Source: Alphaproteobacteria bacterium (lineage in GTDB: Bacteria > Pseudomonadota > Alphaproteobacteria > RS24). Taken from it: a stretch of DNA of 11,618 nt. Below the pieces are notes generated by a model. The model made no database searches. It was not told where the DNA came from and saw nothing but the letters and a program-made list of their open reading frames with translations. A program made the translations under genes and the position numbers. The stretch lies in assembly GCA_029248825.1 (NCBI GenBank), contig JAQWIP010000078.1:1-11618 (forward strand), given 5' to 3'. Position 1 is the first letter of the stretch. Each line of letters opens with the position of its first letter. Positions 1 to 7,785 of the stretch are shown here, piece by piece.

Positions 1-57
1 CCTTTTGGTCCCTTTTTTTGTTATGTAGAGGGAAGCGAAAACAAGAGAGATTCGAAG

Positions 58-528
58 ATGGATAAAATTCCCGGAAGTAGCGTAACGATAACCGAAATCA
101 TGGAATTCCTGCCGCATCGGTACCCGTTTTTATTGGTCGACCGCGTGGTGGAAATGGATGGCGAGAAATCTGGCGTGGGCATTAAAAATGTCACCGCATC
201 GGAGCCTTGGTTTACCGGGCATTTTCCCGATAATCCGGTGTTTCCAGGCGTCCTGATTATCGAGGCCATCGCACAAGTTTCTGCCATTTTGGTCATGCAA
301 AATGCCAAGGATGAAGGCAATCCGATGGTGACCAAAACGATTTATTTCATGACGGTCGATAAAGTGCGCTTCCGCAATCCCGTTACCCCGGGAGATCAGA
401 TGCGCATCCATGTGACGCAAATTCGGCGGCGCGGCATGGCGTATAAATTCAAGGGCGAAGTTTTCGTCGATGGCCAGCTGATGGCCGAAGGCGAGATTAT
501 GGCCATCAACCACGACCCAGACGCTTAA
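58..528 (+). CDS. fabZ: 3-hydroxyacyl-[acyl-carrier-protein] dehydratase FabZ
   Basis: This cytosolic hotdog-fold enzyme removes water from (3R)-hydroxyacyl-ACP to give trans-2-enoyl-ACP in fatty acid elongation. The same substrate pool feeds lipid A acylation. The 156-residue protein is of normal length. Residues 20-29 read HRYPFLLVDR, and the active-site block runs HFPDNPVFPG from H55, with the second catalytic residue E69 in IIEAIAQ. These match the catalytic His/Glu pair of E. coli FabZ. The ATG at 58 is preceded by the purine-rich stretch AAGAGAGA (43-50), a plausible if imperfect ribosome binding site. argC starts 18 bp after the stop. In many proteobacteria fabZ lies between lpxD and lpxA; here argC follows instead, and the upstream neighbour is outside the window. 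Identification is secure. Confidence 0.97.
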   Translation: MDKIPGSSVTITEIMEFLPHRYPFLLVDRVVEMDGEKSGVGIKNVTASEPWFTGHFPDNPVFPGVLIIEAIAQVSAILVMQNAKDEGNPMVTKTIYFMTVDKVRFRNPVTPGDQMRIHVTQIRRRGMAYKFKGEVFVDGQLMAEGEIMAINHDPDA

Positions 529-546
529 GGGTCTAGGAACACGAAG

Positions 547-1590
547 ATGAGTAAAGCAAAAATCAACGTCGGTATTTTAGGCGCGTCGGGTTACACCGGC
601 GCCGATGCCGTGCGCTTGCTTGCGGCTCATCCCAATGTCGAGATTAAATTGCTGACGGGCAATGCCCATGCTGGCAAAGCTTTGGCCGAAATTTACCCGC
701 AATTTGGCGGGCTTTCGATGCCAAATCTGGTGAAAGCCGAAGACGCCGATTGGAGCGATATCGACGCGGTGATTTGTGGGCTGCCGCATTCTACGGCGCA
801 AGATGTGATTGCCAAAATCCCCGCGCGGGTGAGGGTGATTGATATGTCGGCCGATTTTCGGTTGCGCGATGCCGAGACCTATTCGCAATGGTATGGCCGC
901 ACGCACGACCAAGCGGCGCTCTTGGGCGAGGCGGTTTATGGACTGAGCGAACATTATCGCGACGAAATAAAACAAGCCCGTTTTGTGGCTTGCCCGGGCT
1001 GTTACCCCACGGCGGCGTTAAGCGCGCTCATCCCATTGCTGAAAGCAGGCTTGGTGACAACGCAAGATTTGATTATCGATGCGAAGTCTGGCGTCACCGG
1101 CGCAGGACGCAGCTTGAAAGAGCAGAACCTATTCTCGGAAGTGGCGGAGGGCATGAATGCCTATGCTGTCGGCGGCCATCGGCACGCGCCCGAAATTGAG
1201 CAAGAGCTGAGCCAAGCCGCAGGGCAAGACGATGTGCGGGTCAATTTTACGCCGCATTTAGTGCCGATGAACCGGGGCGAATATGTGTCGATTTACGCCA
1301 AGGTTGCCGGCGGCGCGAGCGCCTCGGATATGAAGGCGGCTTGGCAGTCGTTTTATGGCGATAAGCCATTTGTGCGCGTGGTCGATGAGACGCCAGCAAC
1401 GCGCCATGTGCGCGGCTCGAATTATTGTTTGCTGTCGGCCTTTGACGACCGGATTGACGGGCGGGTGATTTTATTTTCGACGCTGGATAATCTGGTCAAA
1501 GGCTCGAGCGGGCAGGCCGTGCAGAATTTGAATTTAATGTTTGGCTTTGACGAAACCGCAGGTTTGCTGCAACAGCCGCTTTATCCGTAA
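547..1590 (+). CDS. argC: N-acetyl-gamma-glutamyl-phosphate reductase ArgC
   Basis: ArgC reduces N-acetyl-glutamyl-5-phosphate to N-acetyl-glutamate semialdehyde with NADPH, the third step of arginine synthesis, in the cytosol. The 347 residues fit the longer (type 1) ArgC form. The nucleotide-binding loop GASGYTG is at residues 12-18. The catalytic cysteine is C152 in CPGCYPT, and the active-site histidine region GHRHAPEIEQ follows in the second half. The residue three before the catalytic cysteine is also a cysteine (C149), where E. coli ArgC has valine. The start ATG has AGGA at 535-538, spaced 8 nt. The gene lies 18 bp after fabZ and 64 bp before alaC. I see no terminator on either side, so it may share their transcript. 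Confidence 0.97.
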   Translation: MSKAKINVGILGASGYTGADAVRLLAAHPNVEIKLLTGNAHAGKALAEIYPQFGGLSMPNLVKAEDADWSDIDAVICGLPHSTAQDVIAKIPARVRVIDMSADFRLRDAETYSQWYGRTHDQAALLGEAVYGLSEHYRDEIKQARFVACPGCYPTAALSALIPLLKAGLVTTQDLIIDAKSGVTGAGRSLKEQNLFSEVAEGMNAYAVGGHRHAPEIEQELSQAAGQDDVRVNFTPHLVPMNRGEYVSIYAKVAGGASASDMKAAWQSFYGDKPFVRVVDETPATRHVRGSNYCLLSAFDDRIDGRVILFSTLDNLVKGSSGQAVQNLNLMFGFDETAGLLQQPLYP

Positions 1591-1654
1591 GAAGTCATTC
1601 TCTTGCCGTATTTCGCGGCCAAAAGAAGACTTTCAACTAAGTAATGGGACGACG

Positions 1655-2854
1655 ATGGAAAACGAATTTCACCGCATTCAACGACTGCCACCCTATGTAT
1701 TCGAGAGCGTTAACAAGCTAAAAGCAGAGGCGCGCGCGAAGGGCAAAGATATTATCGATTTCGGCATGGGCAACCCAGACCTGCCGACGCCGACGCATAT
1801 TGTCGAGAAATTGGTCGAGACGGTTCGCAATCCGCGCACCCATCGCTATTCGGCGTCCAAAGGCATTCCGGGGCTTCGCAAAGCCCAAGCCAATTATTAC
1901 GAACGCCGCTTCGGGGTGAAGCTCAATCCAGACACAGAAGTCATCGCCACGCTCGGCTCGAAAGAGGGCTTTGCCAATATGGCGCAAGCCATCACCGACC
2001 CCGGCGATGTTATTCTCGTGCCGAACCCGACCTATCCCATTCATGCCTTTGGCTTCATCATTTCGGGCGCCACCATTCGGCATTTGCCCAATGAGACCGA
2101 CACTGATTTTTTTGAAGTGCTAGACCAAGCCGTTGTGCATAGCCACCCGAAGCCGAAAGCTTTGGTGCTGAACTATCCGGGCAATCCGACGGCGCAAGTG
2201 GTCGATTTGGATTTCTACAAAGAAGTCGTCGCCTATGCCAAAAAGCACGATATTATTTTGCTGTCGGATTTGGCTTACGCGGAGATTTATTTCGACGATG
2301 ACAATCCACCGCCGTCGATTTTGCAAATTGAGGGCGCCAAAGATGTGGCCGTGGAGTTTACCTCTTTGTCGAAAACCTTCTCCATGCCCGGTTGGCGTAT
2401 GGGGTTTGCGGTTGGCAATGAGCGCCTGATTGGCGCGCTGACGCGGATTAAATCTTATCTCGACTATGGCGCTTTCACGCCCATTCAAGTGGCGGCGGCG
2501 GCGGCTTTAGATAGCCCCGAGGAAGTCATCCATGACATTCGCCAAGTCTATAAAGAGCGCCGCGATGTGCTGGTCGATGTGTTTCATCGCTCGGGCTGGG
2601 ATGTGCCAGCGCCGCAAGCGACGATGTTTGCTTGGGCGAAAATCCCCGAGCCGTTCACCCATATGAAGTCGCTCGAGTTTTCGACGCTGCTGTTGCAAGA
2701 GGCCGATATTGCGGTCTCGCCTGGCATTGGCTTTGGCGAATATGGCGATGATTATGTGCGGATTGCTTTGGTGGAAAACGAGCAACGCATTCGCCAAGCG
2801 GGTCGTAATTTGAAGCGTTTCATGGATACGCATAAAGCGGCGGCCAAAAAGTGA
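1655..2854 (+). CDS. alaC: Class I/II pyridoxal-phosphate aminotransferase, AlaC type (alanine / possible LL-DAP aminotransferase)
   Basis: This 399-residue PLP enzyme closely resembles E. coli AlaC (YfdZ), a glutamate-pyruvate transaminase. The similarity starts near the N-terminus (RIQRLPPYVF; IIDFGMGNPD) and runs through GSKEGFANM, VPNPTYPIH and SPGIGFGEYGDDYVRIAL. The PLP lysine is K240 in SLSKTFSMPGWRMGF. I chose the ATG at 1655 over an in-frame ATG at 1541. The earlier codon would lie inside argC and add 38 residues unlike the family, while 1655 is preceded by GGGA (1646-1649) and gives the usual N-terminus. Relatives in alphaproteobacteria are often labelled LL-diaminopimelate aminotransferase, and the substrate cannot be settled from sequence alone. 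Its stop overlaps the GTG start of hom, so the two are probably co-translated, which fits a role in aspartate-family or alanine metabolism. Confidence 0.9.
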   Translation: MENEFHRIQRLPPYVFESVNKLKAEARAKGKDIIDFGMGNPDLPTPTHIVEKLVETVRNPRTHRYSASKGIPGLRKAQANYYERRFGVKLNPDTEVIATLGSKEGFANMAQAITDPGDVILVPNPTYPIHAFGFIISGATIRHLPNETDTDFFEVLDQAVVHSHPKPKALVLNYPGNPTAQVVDLDFYKEVVAYAKKHDIILLSDLAYAEIYFDDDNPPPSILQIEGAKDVAVEFTSLSKTFSMPGWRMGFAVGNERLIGALTRIKSYLDYGAFTPIQVAAAAALDSPEEVIHDIRQVYKERRDVLVDVFHRSGWDVPAPQATMFAWAKIPEPFTHMKSLEFSTLLLQEADIAVSPGIGFGEYGDDYVRIALVENEQRIRQAGRNLKRFMDTHKAAAKK

Positions 2855-4173
2855 GCGGCGAAAAATGCATAGCTATTGCTGGCCTCGGCACGGTAGGGGC
2901 GCAAGTGGCCGCACGGCTTTTGTCGGGCGCGGTGCCTGGCGCTGTGGTAACGGCAGTCAGCGCGCGCGATGCAACCCGCGATCGCGGTATCGATTTATCC
3001 GGCCAACGATTTGTCGCAAACCCCCTAGATTTGGCCGCGGCCGAAGACGTGGATATCGTTGTTGAGTTGATGGGCGGCGAGAGCGGCGTGGCGCTTGATT
3101 TGGTGCAAGCCGCGCTAAAAGCAGGCAAGCCTGTCGTGACCGCCAATAAGGCTATGTTGGCCGCTCATGCCGCGAGCCTGTCTGAATTATCCTGCGCCGA
3201 GCCTCGCGTGCCTTTGGCTTTTGAGGCGGCGGTGGCGGGCGGCATTCCGGTAATCAAAGCGGTGCGCGAGAGCTTGGCTGGCAATGAGATTAGCCGCCTG
3301 TCGGGTATTTTAAACGGCACGTGCAATTATATTTTGAGCCGTATGGAAGTCGCGAAATTGAGCTTCGAGGCGGCCTTGAAAGAAGCGCAAGACAAAGGCT
3401 TTGCCGAGGCGGACCCGTTTTTGGATGTAAGCGGCACAGATGCGGCGCAAAAACTGACCCTGCTTTCGGCGCTCGGGTTTAAGGTCGCGCCCAATATGGC
3501 GCATGTATCGCTGACGGGCATCGAACAGATTAGCGCGCAAGATATTTCCTTCGCCGATAGTTTTGACAGCGTCATCCGTCTGGTGGCCATGGCGGAAAAG
3601 CGCGGCGCCGATGGGGTGTTTCATCAAGTGGTGCCAATGCTGGTGAAAAAGAACACCACTTTGGCGCAAGTTAGCAATGAGTTGAACGCGCTGAAAGTGG
3701 AAGCCGAACCGGTCGGTTCGATATTTTTGCAAGGGCCAGGCGCAGGCGGCGGGGCAACGGCTTCGGCTGTGCTGGGCGATATTTCAGACATCGTGCAGGG
3801 CTTTGGCCGCGCGCTATTTGGCGCACCAACGTCGGCGATGAAAGAATCAGTGACGCAAAATGCACCCGATAGGGAATATTATCTGCGCGTGGAACTGGCC
3901 GATAAGCCGGGTAGCATGGCCAAGGCCACGCAAATATTGGCGGAAAACGGCGTGTCCATTGAAGAAGTTGTGCAAAGGTCGTCGCAAGCAGGTGACAGTT
4001 TTCTGCCGGTGGTCTTTATTACCCATCACTGCGAGGCCTCGGCTTTGCAAACCGCCTTGGGGGCGTTGAAAGCCCAAAAAGATATTTGTAACGAAGTTCT
4101 GGCGCTGCCAGTCTTTACGGAAGAAATGTTGGAGAGACTATCATGGCATCGAAGAAAATCGATCGTTCGCTAA
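2851..4173 (+). CDS. hom: Homoserine dehydrogenase with C-terminal ACT domain
   Basis: Hom reduces aspartate semialdehyde to homoserine with NAD(P)H, the branch point toward threonine, methionine and isoleucine. Of 440 residues, the Rossmann motif GLGTVG is at 11-16 and the family signature GILNGTCNYI starts at 152. The catalytic block FLDVSGTDAAQK contains D197 and K201, spaced as the catalytic Asp/Lys pair of yeast homoserine dehydrogenase. An ACT domain covers about residues 341-415 (YYLRVELADKPGSMAKA), the usual site of feedback control by threonine in this family. Translation starts at GTG 2851, inside the last codons of alaC (GTGA overlap). No good independent ribosome binding site is visible, so coupling is likely. 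The 3' end overlaps glpX by 31 nt in another frame. Confidence 0.96.
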   Translation: MSGEKCIAIAGLGTVGAQVAARLLSGAVPGAVVTAVSARDATRDRGIDLSGQRFVANPLDLAAAEDVDIVVELMGGESGVALDLVQAALKAGKPVVTANKAMLAAHAASLSELSCAEPRVPLAFEAAVAGGIPVIKAVRESLAGNEISRLSGILNGTCNYILSRMEVAKLSFEAALKEAQDKGFAEADPFLDVSGTDAAQKLTLLSALGFKVAPNMAHVSLTGIEQISAQDISFADSFDSVIRLVAMAEKRGADGVFHQVVPMLVKKNTTLAQVSNELNALKVEAEPVGSIFLQGPGAGGGATASAVLGDISDIVQGFGRALFGAPTSAMKESVTQNAPDREYYLRVELADKPGSMAKATQILAENGVSIEEVVQRSSQAGDSFLPVVFITHHCEASALQTALGALKAQKDICNEVLALPVFTEEMLERLSWHRRKSIVR

Positions 4174-5120
4174 CTTTGGAACTGGCTCGCGTTACCGAAC
4201 GCGCTGCCGTTGCAGCCGCCAAATTGATTGGCCGTGGCGACGAAAAAGCGGCGGACCAAGCAGCCGTAGACGCCATGCGCCGCGAGCTGAACGCGCTCAA
4301 TATTGATGGCGAAGTGGTCATCGGCGAAGGCGAACGCGACGAAGCGCCGATGCTTTACATCGGCGAGAAAGTCGGCACAGGCGATGGCCCGAAAGTCGAT
4401 ATCGCGCTCGACCCGCTAGAAGGCACAACCCTAACCGCCAAAGGCATGGGCAATGCGCTGGCCGTGGTGGCCATGGCCGAGGGCGGAAGCCTGTTGAACG
4501 CGCCGGATGTCTATATGGATAAAATCGCCATTGGCGGCGGATATCCTGCCAATACGGTCGATTTGGATGCCGACCCTGCCGACAATGTAAAAGCCGTTGC
4601 CAAAGCCAAGGGCGTGGACGTTGGCTTGGTCAATGTGTGCATTCTCGACCGCCCGCGCCATGCCGAGATGATTGGCAAAGTGCGCGAAGCGGGCGCGCGC
4701 GTGACCTTGATTAGCGATGGCGATATCGCTGGCGTCATTCATTGCACCGACCCCTCGACGGGCATCGATATGTATATGGGCACAGGCGGGGCGCCAGAAG
4801 GCGTGTTGGCTGCTGCCGCTTTGCGCTGCACAGGTGGCCAAATGCAAGGCCGTTTGGTGACCACAGATGAGGGTCAAAAAGAACGCGCGCGCAAAATGGG
4901 CATTGAAGATTTTGACCGTAAATATACCGCCGAAGAAATGGCCAGCGGCGATGTTGTGCTATCGGCCACGGGCGTCACCACGGGGTCTATGCTCACTGGC
5001 ATTGTTCAGCAGGGCAATGAAATTTGGACGGATACTTTGCTGATGCGGTCTTCGACGGGCACCATTCGTTGGATTAAAGCGCGCCATACGGACCCAGATA
5101 AATTCCACCTCAATGACTAG
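4143..5120 (+). CDS. glpX: Class II fructose-1,6-bisphosphatase GlpX
   Basis: GlpX hydrolyses fructose-1,6-bisphosphate to fructose-6-phosphate, the committing step of gluconeogenesis. Some relatives also act on sedoheptulose-1,7-bisphosphate. The 325-residue protein aligns with E. coli GlpX nearly throughout. The expected metal and substrate ligands are visible: D38, E62 in IGEGERDE, and D90 and E93 in DPLEGT. APDVYMDK follows. The ATG at 4143 has a strong ribosome binding site, GGAGAG at 4131-4136, spaced 6 nt and lying inside the end of hom. It can therefore be translated independently despite the 31-nt overlap. recJ begins 8 nt before its stop. I see no other fructose bisphosphatase in the window, so whether this is the cell's only one is unknown. 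Confidence 0.97.
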   Translation: MASKKIDRSLTLELARVTERAAVAAAKLIGRGDEKAADQAAVDAMRRELNALNIDGEVVIGEGERDEAPMLYIGEKVGTGDGPKVDIALDPLEGTTLTAKGMGNALAVVAMAEGGSLLNAPDVYMDKIAIGGGYPANTVDLDADPADNVKAVAKAKGVDVGLVNVCILDRPRHAEMIGKVREAGARVTLISDGDIAGVIHCTDPSTGIDMYMGTGGAPEGVLAAAALRCTGGQMQGRLVTTDEGQKERARKMGIEDFDRKYTAEEMASGDVVLSATGVTTGSMLTGIVQQGNEIWTDTLLMRSSTGTIRWIKARHTDPDKFHLND

Positions 5121-6912
5121 CGCCACCGACCCATCTGCCGCGCCACCGCGCGCCGCCCTTGGGGTGGCGCGTTCGTCGGCGGGGCAGTTTTGGTCTCTGC
5201 GCGAAACCGACGACCGGCAAGTCTTGCAGCTTTCGCAATTGCACGGGCTGCCCGATATTGTTTGCCGTATGTTGGTGGCGCGCGGCATTGGCGCCGATGT
5301 GGCGCCGGCCTATCTCGACCCGAAATTGCGCGACCTCTTGCCCGACCCCTCCAGCTTGAGCGATATGGATAAAGCGTCCGAGCGTCTGGCGCAGGCGATT
5401 ATCGACGCCGAGCCGATAGCCGTGTTTGGCGATTATGATGTCGATGGCGCCACGTCCTCGGCGCTTCTGCTGCGCTATTGGCAGATGTGCGGCCACGAGA
5501 TGCGCGCCTATATTCCCGACCGGCAAAAAGAAGGCTATGGCCCCAATGACGCCGCTTTGGCGCAGCTCGATAGCGAGGGCTATAAGCTGCTCATCACCGT
5601 CGATTGCGGAACCATGGCGCATGGCGTGTTGGAAAAAGCCAAAGCGCGCGGCCAAGAGGTTATCGTCTCCGACCATCACCAAACGGGTGGCGGCTTGCCT
5701 GACTGTTTCGCGCTCATCAACCCACGCCGCGCCGATGACGCCAGCGGCCTTGGCCACTTGGCGGCCGTCGGCGTGACGTTCTTGTTGCTGGTCGGGGTCA
5801 ATCGGGCTTTGCGCCAGAAAGGGTTTTTCGAGGGCAAAGGCGAGCCAGATTTAACCCAATTGCTCGACTTAGTGGCGCTCGGCACGGTTTGTGATGTGGT
5901 GCCGCTCGAGGGCGTCAACCGCTCTTTCGTGCGCCAAGGCCTCAAAGTTATGGCCACGGGCGCCAATGTGGGCGTGCAAGCTTTGGGCAAAGTGGCGCGC
6001 GCCGAAGGCACGTGGGGAACCTATCAATTGGGCTTCCAATTGGGCCCGCGCGTCAATGCGGGCGGGCGCGTTGGACAATCTGATTTGGGCGTGCGGCTGT
6101 TGTCTACCGCCGACCCAGAAGAAGCCATCGGCTTGGCGCAACGCCTTGATGATTTCAACACGCAGCGGCGCGCCATTGAGGCCGATGTGCAAGAAGAAGC
6201 CATGCGGCAAGTGGAGGTGAGCCTCGCCAAGCAAAACGCTTTGGGGCCGTTTATTTTGCAAGCGGGCAAGGGCTGGCATGCGGGTGTTATTGGCATTGTG
6301 GCGGGACGTCTGAAAGATAAATATCACCGCCCGAGTTTCGTCATTGCGATTGATGAAGACGGCATGGGCAAAGGCTCGGCGCGCTCGGTCAGCTCGGTTG
6401 ATATTGGCCGTCTGGTCGCGGGCGCGGTGGATTTGAAGCTGATTGAAGGCGGCGGCGGTCATGCCATGGCGGCGGGGGTAACTTTGCACGAAAGCCAAGT
6501 GGCCGGATTTGAGGCCTATCTGGCCGAGCAATTGGGCAGTATGGCGTTAGATGCGCCGCGCCATTTGCGCCTCGATGCCACGCTGACCCCGCAAGGCGCG
6601 ACGCGCGAATTATGGGAACAAATGCAAGGGGCGGGGCCCTTTGGCGCGGGCAATAATGAGCCGCGTGTGGTTTTGCCCTCGGTGCGGATTGTGCATCAAT
6701 CGGTGGTGGGCGATGGCCATGTGCGCTGCACTTTCTCGGGCGAGGGCGGGGGGCGTTTAAAAGCTATGGCTTTTGCTTCGGTGCCGGAAGAGGTGCGTAT
6801 GGTTTTGCAAACCGCGCGCGGCCCCGTGCATGTCGCGGGATATTTGCGCGCCGACGACTGGAATGGGCGCCGCGATGTGCAATTTATGGTGCATGATGTC
6901 GCAATTGCATAA
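5113..6912 (+). CDS. recJ: Single-stranded-DNA-specific exonuclease RecJ
   Basis: RecJ is a 5'-3' exonuclease on single-stranded DNA used in recombination (RecFOR pathway), mismatch repair and base excision repair. The 599 residues are of normal length. The DHH phosphoesterase core has motif I at D107-G112 (DYDVDG), ITVDCG further on, and DHH at 187-189, all expected to bind catalytic Mn2+/Mg2+. LGPRVNAGGR lies mid-protein. The DHHA1 domain carries GGGGHAMAAG, with H450. The C-terminal part should form the OB-type DNA-binding domain. The ATG at 5113 overlaps the glpX stop by 8 nt. The bases before it (CCACCTCA) are the opposite of a ribosome binding site, which points to re-initiation by ribosomes finishing glpX. 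It appears to be the last gene of the plus-strand run. Confidence 0.97.
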   Translation: MTSATDPSAAPPRAALGVARSSAGQFWSLRETDDRQVLQLSQLHGLPDIVCRMLVARGIGADVAPAYLDPKLRDLLPDPSSLSDMDKASERLAQAIIDAEPIAVFGDYDVDGATSSALLLRYWQMCGHEMRAYIPDRQKEGYGPNDAALAQLDSEGYKLLITVDCGTMAHGVLEKAKARGQEVIVSDHHQTGGGLPDCFALINPRRADDASGLGHLAAVGVTFLLLVGVNRALRQKGFFEGKGEPDLTQLLDLVALGTVCDVVPLEGVNRSFVRQGLKVMATGANVGVQALGKVARAEGTWGTYQLGFQLGPRVNAGGRVGQSDLGVRLLSTADPEEAIGLAQRLDDFNTQRRAIEADVQEEAMRQVEVSLAKQNALGPFILQAGKGWHAGVIGIVAGRLKDKYHRPSFVIAIDEDGMGKGSARSVSSVDIGRLVAGAVDLKLIEGGGGHAMAAGVTLHESQVAGFEAYLAEQLGSMALDAPRHLRLDATLTPQGATRELWEQMQGAGPFGAGNNEPRVVLPSVRIVHQSVVGDGHVRCTFSGEGGGRLKAMAFASVPEEVRMVLQTARGPVHVAGYLRADDWNGRRDVQFMVHDVAIA

Positions 6913-6928
6913 AGCCGCCTAGAAGGGC

Positions 6929-6957
6929 TTGAAATGCATCTCGATTAAGGATATATC
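6929..6957 (+). promoter_or_regulatory. Candidate sigma-70 promoter for tRNA-Glu
   Basis: A -35-like TTGAAA (6929-6934) and a -10-like TATATC (6952-6957) are separated by 17 bp, the optimal spacing. Transcription would start about 12-14 nt before the tRNA. It lies in the short gap after recJ, so the tRNA is probably transcribed independently. The assignment rests on motif match and position only. Confidence 0.5.
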
Positions 6958-6977
6958 ATGCCGACAAAGTTCATGGA

Positions 6978-7052
6978 GCGCCCTTCGTCTATCGGTTAGG
7001 ACGCCAGGTTTTCAACCTGGAAAGAGGGGTTCAATTCCCCTAGGGCGTACCA
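6978..7052 (+). tRNA. tRNA-Glu (anticodon TTC)
   Basis: The 75 bases fold as a full cloverleaf. The acceptor stem is 6978-6984 with 7042-7048, including a terminal G-U pair. The D arm is GTCT/GGAC (6987-6990, 6999-7002). The anticodon stem CCAGG/CCTGG encloses the loop TTTTCAA (7009-7015), with anticodon TTC at 7011-7013. The T stem AGGGG/CCCCT encloses TTCAATT. The discriminator base is A7049 and the CCA end is encoded (7050-7052). It reads GAA/GAG codons. It sits alone between recJ and the convergent msrA gene. Confidence 0.97.
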
Positions 7053-7107
7053 TGACTTGGTGTTTTCCAAAATACATAAGCCGCAGCCTAGCCCCGAAGG
7101 TAAGCGC

Positions 7108-7716
7108 CTATTTGCTTGCCTGATACAGGGTTTTATCGTCGGCCCAATATTTTTTGATGAAATTATCTCGGCCCGAGCGCAAGCGGTAATAAGCATATTT
7201 ATAGCCCGCCTTTTTATAGTAATCCTGATGATAGTCTTCGGCGGGATAAAATGCGCCTGCTTTGGTGATTTCAGTGGCAATCGGGCGACTGAATTTATCG
7301 GCTTGGCGCAACGCCCTGAGCGCCCCTTCGGCGAGGCGTTTTTGCTGGCTGTCGGCATAATAAATCGCGCTGCCATAATGGCGCCCACGGTCGACGAAAC
7401 TGCCATTGGGGTCGGACGGGTCGTGCATCCGCCAAAAGGCGCTGAGCAATTTTTGATAGCTGACTTTCGTGTCGTCATAAGGCACTTTTACGACCTCGCG
7501 ATGGGTGGTGCGCCCATAGGCAACGTCTTGATAAGAGGGGTTGGCCTGCTTGCCGCCCATGAAGCCAGAGATGACATCGCCAACGCCGTCGATTTTTTCG
7601 AAATCGGCTTCCGTACACCAAAAACATCCGCCAGCGAAATAAGCCGTTTTTTGCGCCGCCATAGCGGGCGCGCTCAGCACGGAAAGGAAACTCAAAAGCA
7701 AGATAATTCGAAACAT
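7108..7716 (-). CDS. msrA: Peptide-methionine (S)-S-oxide reductase MsrA, exported
   Basis: MsrA reduces the S epimer of methionine sulfoxide in proteins, repairing oxidative damage. In this 202-residue protein an N-terminal signal peptide (hydrophobic residues 4-15, likely cleavage after AMA at 18-20) points to the periplasm. The catalytic site follows at once: GGCFWCTEADF, with C31 as the expected nucleophile and C34 a possible recycling cysteine. FVDRGRHYGSAIYY and the C-terminal PAEDYHQDYY are also typical of MsrA. No MsrB domain is fused. The ATG at 7716 has AAGGA at 7727-7723 (minus strand), spaced 6 nt. It lies 69 bp after the Sel1-repeat gene on the same strand, and may be transcribed with it or separately. 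A periplasmic electron donor is needed, and none is in the window. Confidence 0.95.
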   Translation of the reverse strand: MFRIILLLSFLSVLSAPAMAAQKTAYFAGGCFWCTEADFEKIDGVGDVISGFMGGKQANPSYQDVAYGRTTHREVVKVPYDDTKVSYQKLLSAFWRMHDPSDPNGSFVDRGRHYGSAIYYADSQQKRLAEGALRALRQADKFSRPIATEITKAGAFYPAEDYHQDYYKKAGYKYAYYRLRSGRDNFIKKYWADDKTLYQASK

Positions 7717-7785
7717 AATTTTTCCTTTGAAGGTTTATTGTCTGTTGAATTCCTCAAGTATTACTGTGCCTTCGGATTATGGCTT

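Noticed and set aside
514..533. Inverted repeat GACCC/GGGTC around the fabZ stop
   Set aside because: It is a five-base stem with no T-run, and argC follows within a few bases. It is unlikely to terminate transcription.
1541..1654. Longer N-terminus for the AlaC-type aminotransferase
   Set aside because: It would overlap argC by 50 bp and add 38 residues unlike the family. ATG 1655 has its own ribosome binding site and the expected N-terminus.
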